Below are positions 16,958 through 31,116 of a stretch of DNA of 56,794 nt, piece after piece. A program made the position numbers and the translations under genes. The DNA comes from Mesorhizobium sp. LNHC252B00 (GTDB lineage Bacteria > Pseudomonadota > Alphaproteobacteria > Rhizobiales > Rhizobiaceae): positions 61,549 to 118,342 of the forward strand of contig NZ_AYWO01000005.1 of the NCBI RefSeq assembly GCF_000502955.1. The letters run 5' to 3'. The notes under the pieces are model-generated. The model worked only from the letters and a program-made list of their open reading frames with translations. It was not told the origin of the DNA and searched no databases. Positions within the stretch are counted from its first letter, which is position 1; each line of letters starts with the position of its first letter.

Positions 16958-17504
16958 GGATTCAAAATAGCAACAGAGGTCGCAAGCTGCCAGTGAACCG
17001 CTTCAAATACGGCTCTGTCGCAAACCTTTCGGTAATCGGAGCATGCATGGAACGCTCCTCAGCCATGGAGGAGCACGTGATGTTCAAGGGCCGCCATTTC
17101 GACCTCTGTCGAAACACGGTTGTGTGCGTCAAGTTCTGCAAAAATGGCGTGGCGGTGTGGGGCGGTTACTCTAAACATTGGCGCTGCCTTTCGTTTCCGG
17201 ACAGCGACATCAAATGTTGCAGCCGTCCATGCGTGGATCAGTCTGCAGCTTCAAGCCCCTTCACCTTCGGGCCTAGCGGTTTCCACAGGCTCCCGTGGCC
17301 GTCGGCATTTTTCGGCTGCGTAAAGACCTCAAAGCAGAACGACAGCCGACGTCGTTGGCGGGGTCCGCTCCCACCGCCAACTTTGTTGACCGTCATGGGC
17401 ATAGCTGAACGCCCTGCGTATGATACCAGAATGGTACCCATCCGTAGGGGGCCTACCTCACTGCCTCAATAACCTGTAAGTAACTGAAATTATTTGATGA
17501 ATTA
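16958..17504. other. Gene-poor region with an IS remnant
   Basis: Apart from the IS6-type left end at 17011-17110, nothing recognisable is seen between the AraC gene and tRNA-His. Several short frames are open (plus 16909-17472, minus 17238-17441) but have no family features. The segment looks like a decayed insertion hotspot beside the tRNA gene. Confidence 0.5.
17011..17110 (+). mobile_element. IS6-family left-end remnant
   Basis: GGCTCTGTCGCAAA at 17011-17024 matches the terminal inverted repeat style of IS6/IS26/IS6100 elements (GGCTCTGTTGCAAA type). About 55 bp later an ATG at 17080 starts MFKGRHFD, the standard start of IS6-family transposases. After the eighth residue the reading no longer follows the family, and no right-end repeat is found. 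It is therefore a truncated copy. Confidence 0.6.
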
Positions 17505-17581
17505 TGGTACCGTTGGCTGGGATCGAACCAGCGACCTCCGGATCCACAATCCGGCGCTCTAACCATCTGAGCTACAACGGC
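17505..17581 (-). tRNA. tRNA-His (GTG)
   Basis: Minus-strand cloverleaf of 77 nt including an encoded CCA: the D-arm AGCTCAGATGGTTAGAGC, the anticodon loop centred on GTG in GGATTGTGGATCC, and the T-arm GGTTCGATCC are clear. Position 1 is G opposite U72, the discriminator is A73, and the base before position 1 is U, not G. It thus lacks the G-1 identity element found in most tRNA-His, a feature known for a subset of Alphaproteobacteria. Confidence 0.95.
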
Positions 17582-17734
17582 ACGTTTGCCTGAACGGGTC
17601 GAAGCGGAAACTCATCCCACTCGACCGCTCTGTCGTTCGGCGATGCGTCCTTACGGGCTTATGGATTCTAATTCAAGGCTTTTGGAAAGCAAAGGTCACT
17701 TCCCCACATCGGCGCGATATTCGCCGGCGCCAGG

Positions 17735-17850
17735 CAAAGAAAAAGGCCGGCGGGAGGAGGTGCCGGCCTTTTCCTGTTACGAGCCAGCGGGAGGAGGTGC
17801 TGGCTGGTCACCCCGGCAGGCAGAGGGAGGAGGTTCCACCCGCCGGGTAT
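17735..17850 (-). ncRNA. Three-hairpin sRNA with CCUCCUCCC loops
   Basis: Read on the minus strand, three consecutive hairpins each expose ACCUCCUCCC in the loop, complementary to Shine-Dalgarno sequences. The stems are at 17812-17847, 17782-17805 and 17741-17772. The last is an 11-bp stem followed by TTTTTCTTT-type sequence to 17736 and should act as the terminator. This architecture matches the rhizobial alpha-r14/NfeR1-type and cuckoo (CcsR-like) families of trans-acting sRNAs. It lies between the phasin gene and tRNA-His; either its own promoter near 17880 or processing from the phasin transcript is possible. No confident promoter is seen. Confidence 0.75.
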
Positions 17851-17931
17851 TCCTTGATTGCCGACATCATACGCCCGATCTTTTTTAAGAAAATGCGACC
17901 TTTTGTTGCATCTTCAGATCATGCGTAAATG

Positions 17932-18390
17932 TTAAGCAATCTTGATATCCTTCATCGCCTTCTCGAAGGCGGTCTTGATCGGCTTGGAGACGTCCTCGGC
18001 TGCCTTGGAGGCGACAGCCTGGAAGTCCTTGGCCTGCTCCACCGTCGTCTCGACGCGCTTGCGCAGGAACGCGGTCTGCAACTCGACGACTTCCGACAAC
18101 GACTTGGCGCCGATCAGCGCTTCGAGATGGGAAAAGCCGGCCTCTGCATTGGCACGCAGAGCGGAAATGGTCTTGAGCGACAGGTCGCTCGAAACGGTCT
18201 TGGCGGTCTCGAAGGTCGACTCCAAAGCCTTCTGGGTCTCCTCGGCGCCAGTCTTCAGCTTGGCATAGGCTTCCTTTGACTGCTCAACACCCTTTTCGGC
18301 GAAAGCGCGCATCTGGTCGGTAGCCTTGGAAGCGTCGAAGCTCGGGAATTCAACGTTTTCAATCGTCTCGGCAGTCTTGGTCTTGGACAT
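17932..18390 (-). CDS. phaP: Phasin family protein
   Basis: A 152-aa protein of the Phasin_2 family, which coats polyhydroxyalkanoate granules in the cytoplasm. It is almost entirely helical and Ala/Lys/Glu rich. Family segments are FAEKGVEQSKEAYAKLKTGA, SLKTISALRANAEAGFSHLE and ELQTAFLRKRVETTVEQAKD. Two TGC-N3-GCA boxes upstream suggest control by the polyester-responsive repressor PhaR. An sRNA locus follows directly downstream on the same strand. Confidence 0.9.
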   Translation of the reverse strand: MSKTKTAETIENVEFPSFDASKATDQMRAFAEKGVEQSKEAYAKLKTGAEETQKALESTFETAKTVSSDLSLKTISALRANAEAGFSHLEALIGAKSLSEVVELQTAFLRKRVETTVEQAKDFQAVASKAAEDVSKPIKTAFEKAMKDIKIA

Positions 18391-18470
18391 TTTCCATCCT
18401 TTTCAGCGCCAGCGGCTTTGACAGAAAGCCGTCTCGTTCATGTATGATGGCAATATAAAGGCAAATTTTG

Positions 18471-18498
18471 TGCATTGCAATATCTTTGTTGCAGTGCA
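18471..18498. promoter_or_regulatory. Two TGC-N3-GCA boxes (candidate PhaR sites)
   Basis: TGCATTGCA (18471-18479) and TGCAGTGCA (18490-18498) are spaced 19 bp apart, about two helical turns, 81-108 bp upstream of the phasin start. PhaR-type repressors of phasin genes in Alphaproteobacteria recognise CTGC-N3-GCAG-like dyads. The outer C/G pairs are not conserved here, so the assignment is tentative. Confidence 0.5.
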
Positions 18499-18586
18499 CC
18501 ATAAATTCTTTTGGGCCGTTAACCAAGAGCCCAGATTCCGGCCTTTGCACGTTCTGGCTTGTGGACCTTCGCGCCTCCGGCTTTTA

Positions 18587-18601
18587 TTAACAAAGCGTTA
18601 A
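18587..18601. promoter_or_regulatory. Candidate CtrA box
   Basis: TTAACAAAGCGTTAA fits the full CtrA consensus TTAA-N7-TTAA. It lies 37 bp upstream of the start of the large PAS histidine kinase. CtrA is the master cell-cycle regulator of Alphaproteobacteria, and kinases acting on DivK feed into it, so a site here is plausible biologically. Confidence 0.6.
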
Positions 18602-18638
18602 CTGCAAATTCGCCGCTCCGTGAGGGTTCGCCAAGCGC

Positions 18639-22532
<3,894 letters not shown>

Positions 22533-22630
22533 GCCAGCGCCCTCCACAGCTCGATCCCTTTTGTTTGTCGCAACTCCCAAAGGGATGCGCTTTTCCCGGG
22601 AAAAACGCTCGACGCTTTTCCTGGAATTGC

Positions 22631-22665
22631 TTCAGCAAAAGAAAAGGCGCCCAAAAGGACGCCTT
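22631..22665 (-). terminator. Rho-independent terminator (minus strand)
   Basis: AAGGCG (22644-22649) pairs with CGCCTT (22660-22665), followed on the minus strand by TTTTCTTTT. It lies about 270 bp beyond the acetoacetyl-CoA synthetase stop and probably ends that transcript. The remaining 22533-22930 interval shows no gene. Confidence 0.5.
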
Positions 22666-22935
22666 AAGAGATGGAATGCTGTCACAACGGGGGCTTGAGC
22701 GAATCGGATCCTCCGGGGGCCGAGGAACGGGATTTCTCCCTCAAGTTGTATGCGACTATCGACGCCGGACCTTAACAACTCCTTACCGAGGCGGCGGAAA
22801 ATTTACGGATGTGTACCACTGATGAAATCTAGGTAAATTCTACCGACATATTTCGGTAACCATGCTGGAAATCCTTGTTTCATGCAGGTCGTTGGCTCAA
22901 AGCCCGAGCCAATTTGTGCAACATGCATTGGCGGG

Positions 22936-24906
<1,971 letters not shown>

Positions 24907-25039
24907 GATCGTTCCTCCACGGTCGCCATCGCTTATGCATATCGCAGCGCAGCAGAGCAAGATTTTGTTCGATTGATGCGGCTAGATGTGCGCAAATGCC
25001 ATCGCCGGGCCATAAAGACTTGAAATGCCTCAGCCCTAG

Positions 25040-25091
25040 GTCGTAGTGACGACTGGGGTCGTAGTGACGACCAGGAAGTCGTGGTGACGAC
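25040..25091. repeat. Three palindromic 14-bp repeats
   Basis: GTCGTAGTGACGAC occurs at 25040-25053 and 25058-25071, and GTCGTGGTGACGAC at 25078-25091. Each is an inverted repeat (GTCGT/ACGAC). Start-to-start spacings are 18 and 20 bp. The array sits between divergent genes for acetoacetyl-CoA synthetase (24906) and the AsmA protein (25119), 28 bp before the latter start. It may be a multi-site operator or a structured leader. Confidence 0.6.
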
Positions 25092-25118
25092 TGGGGTTAC
25101 AGAAGCATACGGGGCGAT

Positions 25119-26972
25119 ATGCCATCATCTTTGATCCGGCGCGGAATATGGGCGATCGGCGCTGCCGTGATCGTCATCGCGCTGGTGGTTGCCACCCTGC
25201 CGCTGATCGCCTCCACCCGTATCGTGCGCGACCGCATCGCCTGGGAAATGAGTGCGTGGAGCGGCTTCCGGGTCGCCATCGAAGGCTCGCCGCGGATCGA
25301 GGTCTGGCCGACTTTCCGGGCGATCCTGACCGATGTGACGCTTTCGCAATGGACCGACACCGAGACGCCGCCGGTCGTCGAGGCCGAACGGGTCGAGGTC
25401 GACCTTTCCGCCATGGCGGCCTTGCGCGGCGACGTGGTGTTTTCGACGGCGCGGCTGGTGCGGCCGACGATCCGGGTTCAGCGCACGCCAACCGGCCTTT
25501 TCCTGCCCGCCGTCCCAACCGGTGGACGCATCACGCGTTCCATCGACACGGCCCGCGGCGTCGTCAATGCCGACCCCGCAAAGCCGAATCTCGACAAGCT
25601 GCCGACCGACACTTTCGGCACGGTGGAGTTTCGCGACGGCCGCATGGTGGCTTCGGTCAACGGTAAGGACGTCGAGATTCTGAGCAGCCTGAGCGGACAG
25701 GCGACCTGGGCGGCGATGAACAGCAATGCAACGCTGTCTGCGACCGGGATCTGGCGCGGCGAAAGTGTGGCCGTGGATGCCGCCTCGGAGAAGCCGCTGG
25801 TGCTTTTTGCAGGCGGCTTGGCGCCGCTTTCCCTGTCGTTCAAGGCGCCCCCCGCCACCTTCTCTTTCGACGGCACGGCCAGCATGTCCGAAAACAGCTA
25901 TTTCGACGGTCAGGCGAAATTTTCGGCGCCCTCGCTACGCCGGGTGCTGGAATGGTTGCAGGCCGGCATCGCGCCGGGCGCTGCGATCGGCTCGGTCAGC
26001 ATTTCGAGCAAGGTCACGGCAACGGCCGGGCGCGTCAAATTCGAAAATACCGCCATTGCACTGGACAACAATCCGGGAATGGGAGCGCTGGACCTGTCGC
26101 TTGGCGAAGCTCAGCCGGTGATCTCCGGCACGCTCGCCTTCGACACGCTCGACCTCAGATCGTTCCTGTCGGCCTTCACGCCGCTGGCGCCCACCGGCGC
26201 GGTGGAGCCTAGCGAAGTCGACACAAGTTTCGCCGACAAGATCAACCTCGATCTCAGGCTGTCCGCGGCACACGCCACCGCCGGGCCTATCCAGCTCGCC
26301 GACGTCGCCGCCACCGCCCAGGTCAAGGATGGCCTGTCGGTCTTCGATATCTCCGATGCCTCGGCCTTCGGCGGCAACATCCAGACCAGCCTTCGCTTCG
26401 ACCGCAAGCCGGAAGGCTCCCAGGTCGAAATCCGGCTGCTGGCATCCGATATCGACGGCGGTGCTTTTGCCACGGCGGCGGGGATGACCCGGCTGGTGCC
26501 GGTTGGCACGGGGACCGTTTCGGTCATCCTCAAGGGGCCGGGCAGAACCTGGAACTCCATTTTCGACAATGCCGACGGCTCGGTTTCGGCGACCTTCGGA
26601 CCAGGTGCGTTGAGCAAGCTCAACCTGCCGGCGTTCCTCAAGCATACCGAGCAAGGCGGCTTTTTCGCGCTCGACGACGTCTCCGACGGAACGCTGCCGA
26701 TCGACGGCGCCGAGATCAAGGCCAGCATTTCGAAGGGCGTGGCACGGATCGACAAGGCCGAAGCCAATTCGGCGAAATACAAGATCTGGCTGTCCGGGAT
26801 CGCGTCCTACGCGGGACGCGGGCTGGCCTTGTCCGGCGGCGTCATTCAGCCGGACCAGGCTGCAACGCAGACCAATGGCCAGCAAGGTTCCAACCAGTCA
26901 TCATTCTTCGTCGGCGGAACCTGGAGTACACCGTTCATTTCCCCGATCAGCCGCGGCGTTTCGGGAGAATAG
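25119..26972 (+). CDS. AsmA family protein
   Basis: A 617-aa AsmA-like protein anchored by one N-terminal membrane helix (IGAAVIVIALVVATLPLIAS) with the bulk in the periplasm. The N-terminal AsmA hallmark GSPRIEVWPTFRAILTDV is present, as is the C-terminal AsmA_2 region with repeated beta strands (VPVGTGTVSVILKGPG, LSGIASYAGRGLALSGGVI). AsmA-type proteins are linked to outer-membrane biogenesis and phospholipid transport. Three palindromic repeats precede the gene. It is convergent with potI, ending 18 bp from it. Confidence 0.85.
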   Translation: MPSSLIRRGIWAIGAAVIVIALVVATLPLIASTRIVRDRIAWEMSAWSGFRVAIEGSPRIEVWPTFRAILTDVTLSQWTDTETPPVVEAERVEVDLSAMAALRGDVVFSTARLVRPTIRVQRTPTGLFLPAVPTGGRITRSIDTARGVVNADPAKPNLDKLPTDTFGTVEFRDGRMVASVNGKDVEILSSLSGQATWAAMNSNATLSATGIWRGESVAVDAASEKPLVLFAGGLAPLSLSFKAPPATFSFDGTASMSENSYFDGQAKFSAPSLRRVLEWLQAGIAPGAAIGSVSISSKVTATAGRVKFENTAIALDNNPGMGALDLSLGEAQPVISGTLAFDTLDLRSFLSAFTPLAPTGAVEPSEVDTSFADKINLDLRLSAAHATAGPIQLADVAATAQVKDGLSVFDISDASAFGGNIQTSLRFDRKPEGSQVEIRLLASDIDGGAFATAAGMTRLVPVGTGTVSVILKGPGRTWNSIFDNADGSVSATFGPGALSKLNLPAFLKHTEQGGFFALDDVSDGTLPIDGAEIKASISKGVARIDKAEANSAKYKIWLSGIASYAGRGLALSGGVIQPDQAATQTNGQQGSNQSSFFVGGTWSTPFISPISRGVSGE

Positions 26973-26990
26973 AAACCGCGCTTTCCGCCT

Positions 26991-27809
26991 TCACCCGCGC
27001 TGTGCGGCCTGCTCGTCGAGCTGGCGCTGTACCTCGCGCCGCTTGTTGGCAAGCGAAGCGATGATGACGCCGATCGCCACGACGGCGATCAGTATGGTGC
27101 AAGCGGCGTTGATCTCCGGGGTCACGCCAAGGCGAACCTGGCTGTAGATCTTCATCGGCAGCGTCGTTGCGCCCGGCCCCGAGGTGAAACTGGCGATGAC
27201 CAGATCGTCGAGCGAAAGCGTAAAGGCCAGCATCCAGCCGGAGACGATCGCCGGCATGATGACCGGCAGCGTGATCTGGAAGAAGGTCTTCACCGGCGTC
27301 GCGCCCAGATCCATCGCGGCCTCTTCCAGCGAGCGATCGAAGGTGATCAGGCGCGACTGCACGACGACGGCGACGAAGCACATGGTCAAGGTGATGTGAG
27401 CCAGCGTGACGGTCAGGATGCCGCGATTGAGACCGACGGCGACGAAGAGCAGCAGCAGAGACAGGCCGGTGATGACTTCCGGCATGACCAATGGCGCGAA
27501 GACCATGCCTGAGAACAGCACCCTGCCCTTGAAGCGCGTGTAACGGGTCAAGGCGAGTGCCGCCAGCGTGCCGAGCACCGTCGCCACAGTGGCCGAGATC
27601 AGGCCGACGCGCGCCGTCACCCAGGTCGCGTCCATGAGGCCCTGGTTGTGGAACAGCGAGACGTACCATTTGGTCGAGAAGCCGCCCCAGACGGTGACCA
27701 GCTTGGACTCGTTGAAGGAGAAGACGATGAGCAGGACGATCGGCAAATAGAGAAAGGCAAAGCCGAGCACGACCGAGGTGATGTTGAAGCGGCTCCAGGT
27801 GGTGTTCAT
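26991..27809 (-). CDS. potI: Putrescine ABC transporter permease PotI
   Basis: A 272-aa inner-membrane permease of the binding-protein-dependent (MetI-like) family, PotC/PotI type. Six membrane helices are expected. The EAA loop reads EEAAMDLGATPVKTFFQITL. The ATG at 27809 (MNTTWSRFNITSVVLGFAF) lies 4 bp after the potH stop, and extended starts would overlap potH. It is the last gene of potFGHI and pairs with PotH to form the transport channel. Confidence 0.92.
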   Translation of the reverse strand: MNTTWSRFNITSVVLGFAFLYLPIVLLIVFSFNESKLVTVWGGFSTKWYVSLFHNQGLMDATWVTARVGLISATVATVLGTLAALALTRYTRFKGRVLFSGMVFAPLVMPEVITGLSLLLLFVAVGLNRGILTVTLAHITLTMCFVAVVVQSRLITFDRSLEEAAMDLGATPVKTFFQITLPVIMPAIVSGWMLAFTLSLDDLVIASFTSGPGATTLPMKIYSQVRLGVTPEINAACTILIAVVAIGVIIASLANKRREVQRQLDEQAAQRG

Positions 27810-27813
27810 GATG

Positions 27814-28788
27814 TCACCGGTCCATTTCCTGAGCGCGCGCCTGAGCTCGCTGGAAGAGCATGATCGGCACAATCAGCAGCAGCAGCAGGATGACGGCCAC
27901 AGCCGACGACAGCGGCCAGTCGCGGTTGCCGAAAAATTCATTCCACAAGGTCTTGCCGATCATCAGTGTCTGCGAGCCGCCGAGCAGGTCGGGAATGACG
28001 AACTCGCCGACGGCTGGAATGAACACCAGCAAGCAGCCGGCGATGACGCCCGGCAGCGACAGCGGGAAGGTGATTTTCCAGAACGCGCTGGTCGGCGGAC
28101 AGCCGAGATCCTTTGCCGCCTCGATCAGCGAATAATCCATCTTTTCCAGAGCGGAATAGAGCGGCAGCACCATGAACGGCAGGTAGGAATAGACGATGCC
28201 GATGAAGATCGCCGTATATGTGTTGAGGATGATCAGCGGCTGGTGGATGACGCCAGTGGCGAGCAGCAACTGATTGAGCAGTCCCTCGGGCTTGAGAATG
28301 CCGATCCAGGCGTAGACGCGGATCAGGAACGATGTCCAGAACGGCAGGATCACCAGCATCAGCAAGGTTGGACGGATCGTCGCTGGCGCGCGCGCCATGC
28401 CGTACGCGATCGGATAGCCGACGAGCAATGTCAGAACCGTCGAGATCGCGGCGATGATGACGCTGGTCACATAGGCATTGAAGTAGAGCGCGTCCTGCGT
28501 CAGCCAGGTGTAATTGTCGAGGTTGAGTTGTTTCAGCTGAGCAAGAAATCCGGAAAAGCCGCCGCTGATATCGAGCGCCGGCGTATAGGGCGGAATGGCG
28601 ATCGCCGTCTGCGATAGCGAAATCTTGAAAACGATGACGAACGGAATGAGGAAGAAAAACAGCAGCCAGACATAGGGGATAATGATGACCAGGCGGCCAG
28701 AGAATGCAGCGCCCAACCTGGCGTGGACGGATTTGCCGGTACTGGTTGCCGGAGAGGCTGATGCGGTGGTGACGGCGGCGCTCGACAT
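27814..28788 (-). CDS. potH: Putrescine ABC transporter permease PotH
   Basis: A 324-aa PotB/PotH-type permease with an N-terminal cytoplasmic extension, then helices starting LVIIIPYVWLLFFFLIPFVI. The EAA loop is IEAAKDLGCPPTSAFWKITF. It starts 8 bp after potG and is followed directly by potI. The order potF-G-H-I is that of the E. coli putrescine importer. Confidence 0.92.
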   Translation of the reverse strand: MSSAAVTTASASPATSTGKSVHARLGAAFSGRLVIIIPYVWLLFFFLIPFVIVFKISLSQTAIAIPPYTPALDISGGFSGFLAQLKQLNLDNYTWLTQDALYFNAYVTSVIIAAISTVLTLLVGYPIAYGMARAPATIRPTLLMLVILPFWTSFLIRVYAWIGILKPEGLLNQLLLATGVIHQPLIILNTYTAIFIGIVYSYLPFMVLPLYSALEKMDYSLIEAAKDLGCPPTSAFWKITFPLSLPGVIAGCLLVFIPAVGEFVIPDLLGGSQTLMIGKTLWNEFFGNRDWPLSSAVAVILLLLLIVPIMLFQRAQARAQEMDR

Positions 28789-28796
28789 GGTCGCTC

Positions 28797-29936
28797 CTAC
28801 CGTGTCAGCACGACGCCGGCGTCAGGCCGGAAGGAGACCCAGGCTCGGTCGTTCCAGCTCAACGGATCCTCGGTGATGCGGGCCGCGTTCATGGTGCTCG
28901 CGCGCACGACCTGTCCGTCGTCCAGCCTGACGTGAAAGACGGTCATGTCGCCGAGATAGGCGATGTCGTAGACCTCGCCCTCGATGGCGTTGATTGCCTC
29001 GGCCGGCTTCTTGGACGACACCTTGATCTTTTCCGGCCTGATGGCGAAGGTGACAGCCGTTCCGGCGCTGGCGGTGCCGGCATTGTCGGTGCGGATGGTG
29101 ATGCCATTACCGGCATCGATGCTGGCAGCGCCAGCCTCGCCACGCGCGATCTTGCCCTCGAACATGTTCACATTGCCGACGAAACCGGCGACGAAGCGCG
29201 ACCCCGGCGCCTCGTAGACTTCGGCCGGCGTTGCCACCTGCATCACCTCGCCCTTGTCGATGATGGCGATGCGATCGGCCATCGTCATCGCCTCTTCCTG
29301 GTCGTGGGTGACGACGACGAAGGTCAGACCGAGGTTCTGCTGCAGGTCCATCAGTTCGAACTGCGTTTCCTCGCGCAGCTTCTTGTCCAATGCGCCGAGC
29401 GGCTCGTCGAGCAAAAGCACCTTCGGCCGCTTGGCGACAGAGCGGGCGAGCGCAACGCGCTGGCGCTGGCCACCGGACAACTGGTGCGGCTTGCGCTTGG
29501 CGAACTGTTCGAGCTTGACCAGCCTGAGCATTTCGGCGACGCGGGCCGCGATTTCGGGCTTCGGCATGCCATCCTGCTTGAGGCCGAACGCGATGTTGTT
29601 CTCGACAGTCATATGCGGGAACAGCGCATAGGACTGGAACATCATGTTGACCGGCCGGCGATAGGGCGGGATGCCGCGCAAATCCTGGCCATCGAGCAGG
29701 ATACGACCGGCCGTCGGCTCCTCGAAACCGGCGAGCATCCTGAGCAGCGTCGACTTTCCGCAGCCCGAGGCGCCGAGCAGAGCGAAGAACTCGCGCTCGA
29801 AGATGGTCAGCGACAGATTGTTGACGGCGGTGAAGTCGCCGAACTTCTTGGTGACGTTATCGAACTGGATGTATGGCTTGGCGTTCGGGTCGTTCCACGG
29901 CGTAAAATCCCTGCGGATGCTGCCAAGCGATTTCAT
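28797..29936 (-). CDS. potG: Putrescine ABC transporter ATPase PotG
   Basis: A 379-aa ABC ATPase: Walker A GASGCGKST, Q-loop region MMFQSYALFP, signature LSGGQRQRVALARS, Walker B VLLLDEPLGALD, and a C-terminal TOBE regulatory domain. The ATG at 29936 (MKSLGSIRRDFTPWND) has GGAG ten bases upstream; the frame stays open to 30008, but that part forms the potF-potG hairpin. It energises import by PotH/PotI. A strong hairpin separates it from potF. Confidence 0.93.
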   Translation of the reverse strand: MKSLGSIRRDFTPWNDPNAKPYIQFDNVTKKFGDFTAVNNLSLTIFEREFFALLGASGCGKSTLLRMLAGFEEPTAGRILLDGQDLRGIPPYRRPVNMMFQSYALFPHMTVENNIAFGLKQDGMPKPEIAARVAEMLRLVKLEQFAKRKPHQLSGGQRQRVALARSVAKRPKVLLLDEPLGALDKKLREETQFELMDLQQNLGLTFVVVTHDQEEAMTMADRIAIIDKGEVMQVATPAEVYEAPGSRFVAGFVGNVNMFEGKIARGEAGAASIDAGNGITIRTDNAGTASAGTAVTFAIRPEKIKVSSKKPAEAINAIEGEVYDIAYLGDMTVFHVRLDDGQVVRASTMNAARITEDPLSWNDRAWVSFRPDAGVVLTR

Positions 29937-29978
29937 GTCCCACTCCGTCCTGATTCTTGCTTCTTGCCCCAGAAAAGA

Positions 29979-30008
29979 ATGGTCCCGGCAGGTGGCTGCC
30001 GGGACCAT
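29979..30008 (-). terminator. potF-potG intercistronic hairpin
   Basis: ATGGTCCCGGCAG and CTGCCGGGACCAT form a perfect 13-bp stem with a GTGG loop, followed on the minus strand by TTCTTTTCT. It lies just after the potF stop. Such hairpins partly terminate or protect the upstream message and so raise binding-protein output relative to the membrane genes. Confidence 0.8.
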
Positions 30009-30018
30009 CTCAGATTGC

Positions 30019-31116
30019 TTACTGGCCAGTGACGATCTTGGTCCAGGTACGCGTGATGACGCGCTGGGTCTTGGGATCGTAAGGCGAGACGGTGTAAAGC
30101 TTCTTTATCGTCTCGGCATCGGGATAAACCGAAGGATCATCCAACAGCGCCTTGTCGACGAATTGCTGCGAAGCCTTGTTGCCATTCGCGTAGAGCACAT
30201 AGTTGGACGACTTGGCGATAACTTCCGGCTTCATCATGTAGTTGATGAACTCGAGCGCCTCCGCGACATGCGGCGCATCAGCGGGGATAGCCATCTGGTC
30301 GAACCACATCTGAGCACCCTCCTTCGGCACGGAATAGCCGATCTCGACGCCCTGCTTGGCCTCGACCGCGCGGTTGCGGGCCTGGAACACGTCACCCGAC
30401 CAGCCGACCGCCAGGCAGATATCGCCGTTGGCGAGCGCGTTGATGTATTCGGAGGAGTGGAACTTCCTGATATAGGGCCGGACCTTGAGCAAAGCCTCCT
30501 CGGCCTTGGCGATATCATCTGATGACGTGCTGTTCGGGTCGAGGCCGAGATATTTCAACGCCGCCGGAATGATGTCGGCCGGGGAGTCCAATACGTAGAC
30601 GCCGCAGTCCTTCAATTTGGCCAGGCTGTCCGGATTGAAGAAAACATCCCAGCTGTCGATCTTGTCGGTGCCGAGTGCTGCCTGCACCTTCTTGATGTTG
30701 TAACCGATGCCAACCGTGCCCCACATGTAGTTGACCGAGTATTCGTTGCCGGGGTCGTATTTGGCGGTGCGCTCTGAAACCGTGTCCCACATGTTGGAAA
30801 TGTTCGGCAGCTTCGACTTGTCGAGCTTCTGGAACACACCGGCCTGGATTTGGCGCGCAAGAAAATTGCCGCTGGGTACGACGACGTCATAGCCGCTGCC
30901 GCCGGCAAGCAGCTTGGTTTCCAGGATTTCGTTGGAATCGAACGTGTCGTAGACGACCTTGATGCCCGTCTCCTTGGTGAAATCGTCGATAATCGAACTG
31001 TCGATATAATCCGACCAGTTGAAGACATTGAGGACGCGATCCTCGGCATGACCGCCGACGGTGAAAAGCGTCAGAAATACCGAAGTTGCCGAAAGCCAGA
31101 GCGCTTTGCGGATCAT
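30019..31116 (-). CDS. potF: Putrescine-binding periplasmic protein PotF
   Basis: A 365-aa polyamine-binding protein (PotD/PotF family) with a signal peptide (RKALWLSATSVFLTLFTVGG, cleavage near GHA). Ligand-site segments include NVFNWSDYID and WGTVGIGYN; the lobes resemble PotF of E. coli. AAAGGAG precedes the ATG at 31116. First gene of potFGHI. Specificity for putrescine is inferred from similarity and from the nearby putrescine-degrading genes puuA and puuB. Confidence 0.92.
   Translation of the reverse strand: MIRKALWLSATSVFLTLFTVGGHAEDRVLNVFNWSDYIDSSIIDDFTKETGIKVVYDTFDSNEILETKLLAGGSGYDVVVPSGNFLARQIQAGVFQKLDKSKLPNISNMWDTVSERTAKYDPGNEYSVNYMWGTVGIGYNIKKVQAALGTDKIDSWDVFFNPDSLAKLKDCGVYVLDSPADIIPAALKYLGLDPNSTSSDDIAKAEEALLKVRPYIRKFHSSEYINALANGDICLAVGWSGDVFQARNRAVEAKQGVEIGYSVPKEGAQMWFDQMAIPADAPHVAEALEFINYMMKPEVIAKSSNYVLYANGNKASQQFVDKALLDDPSVYPDAETIKKLYTVSPYDPKTQRVITRTWTKIVTGQ

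Noticed and set aside
17238..17441. Minus-strand frame of 67 residues near the IS remnant
   Set aside because: No ribosome site or family features; left as unassigned in the gene-poor region.
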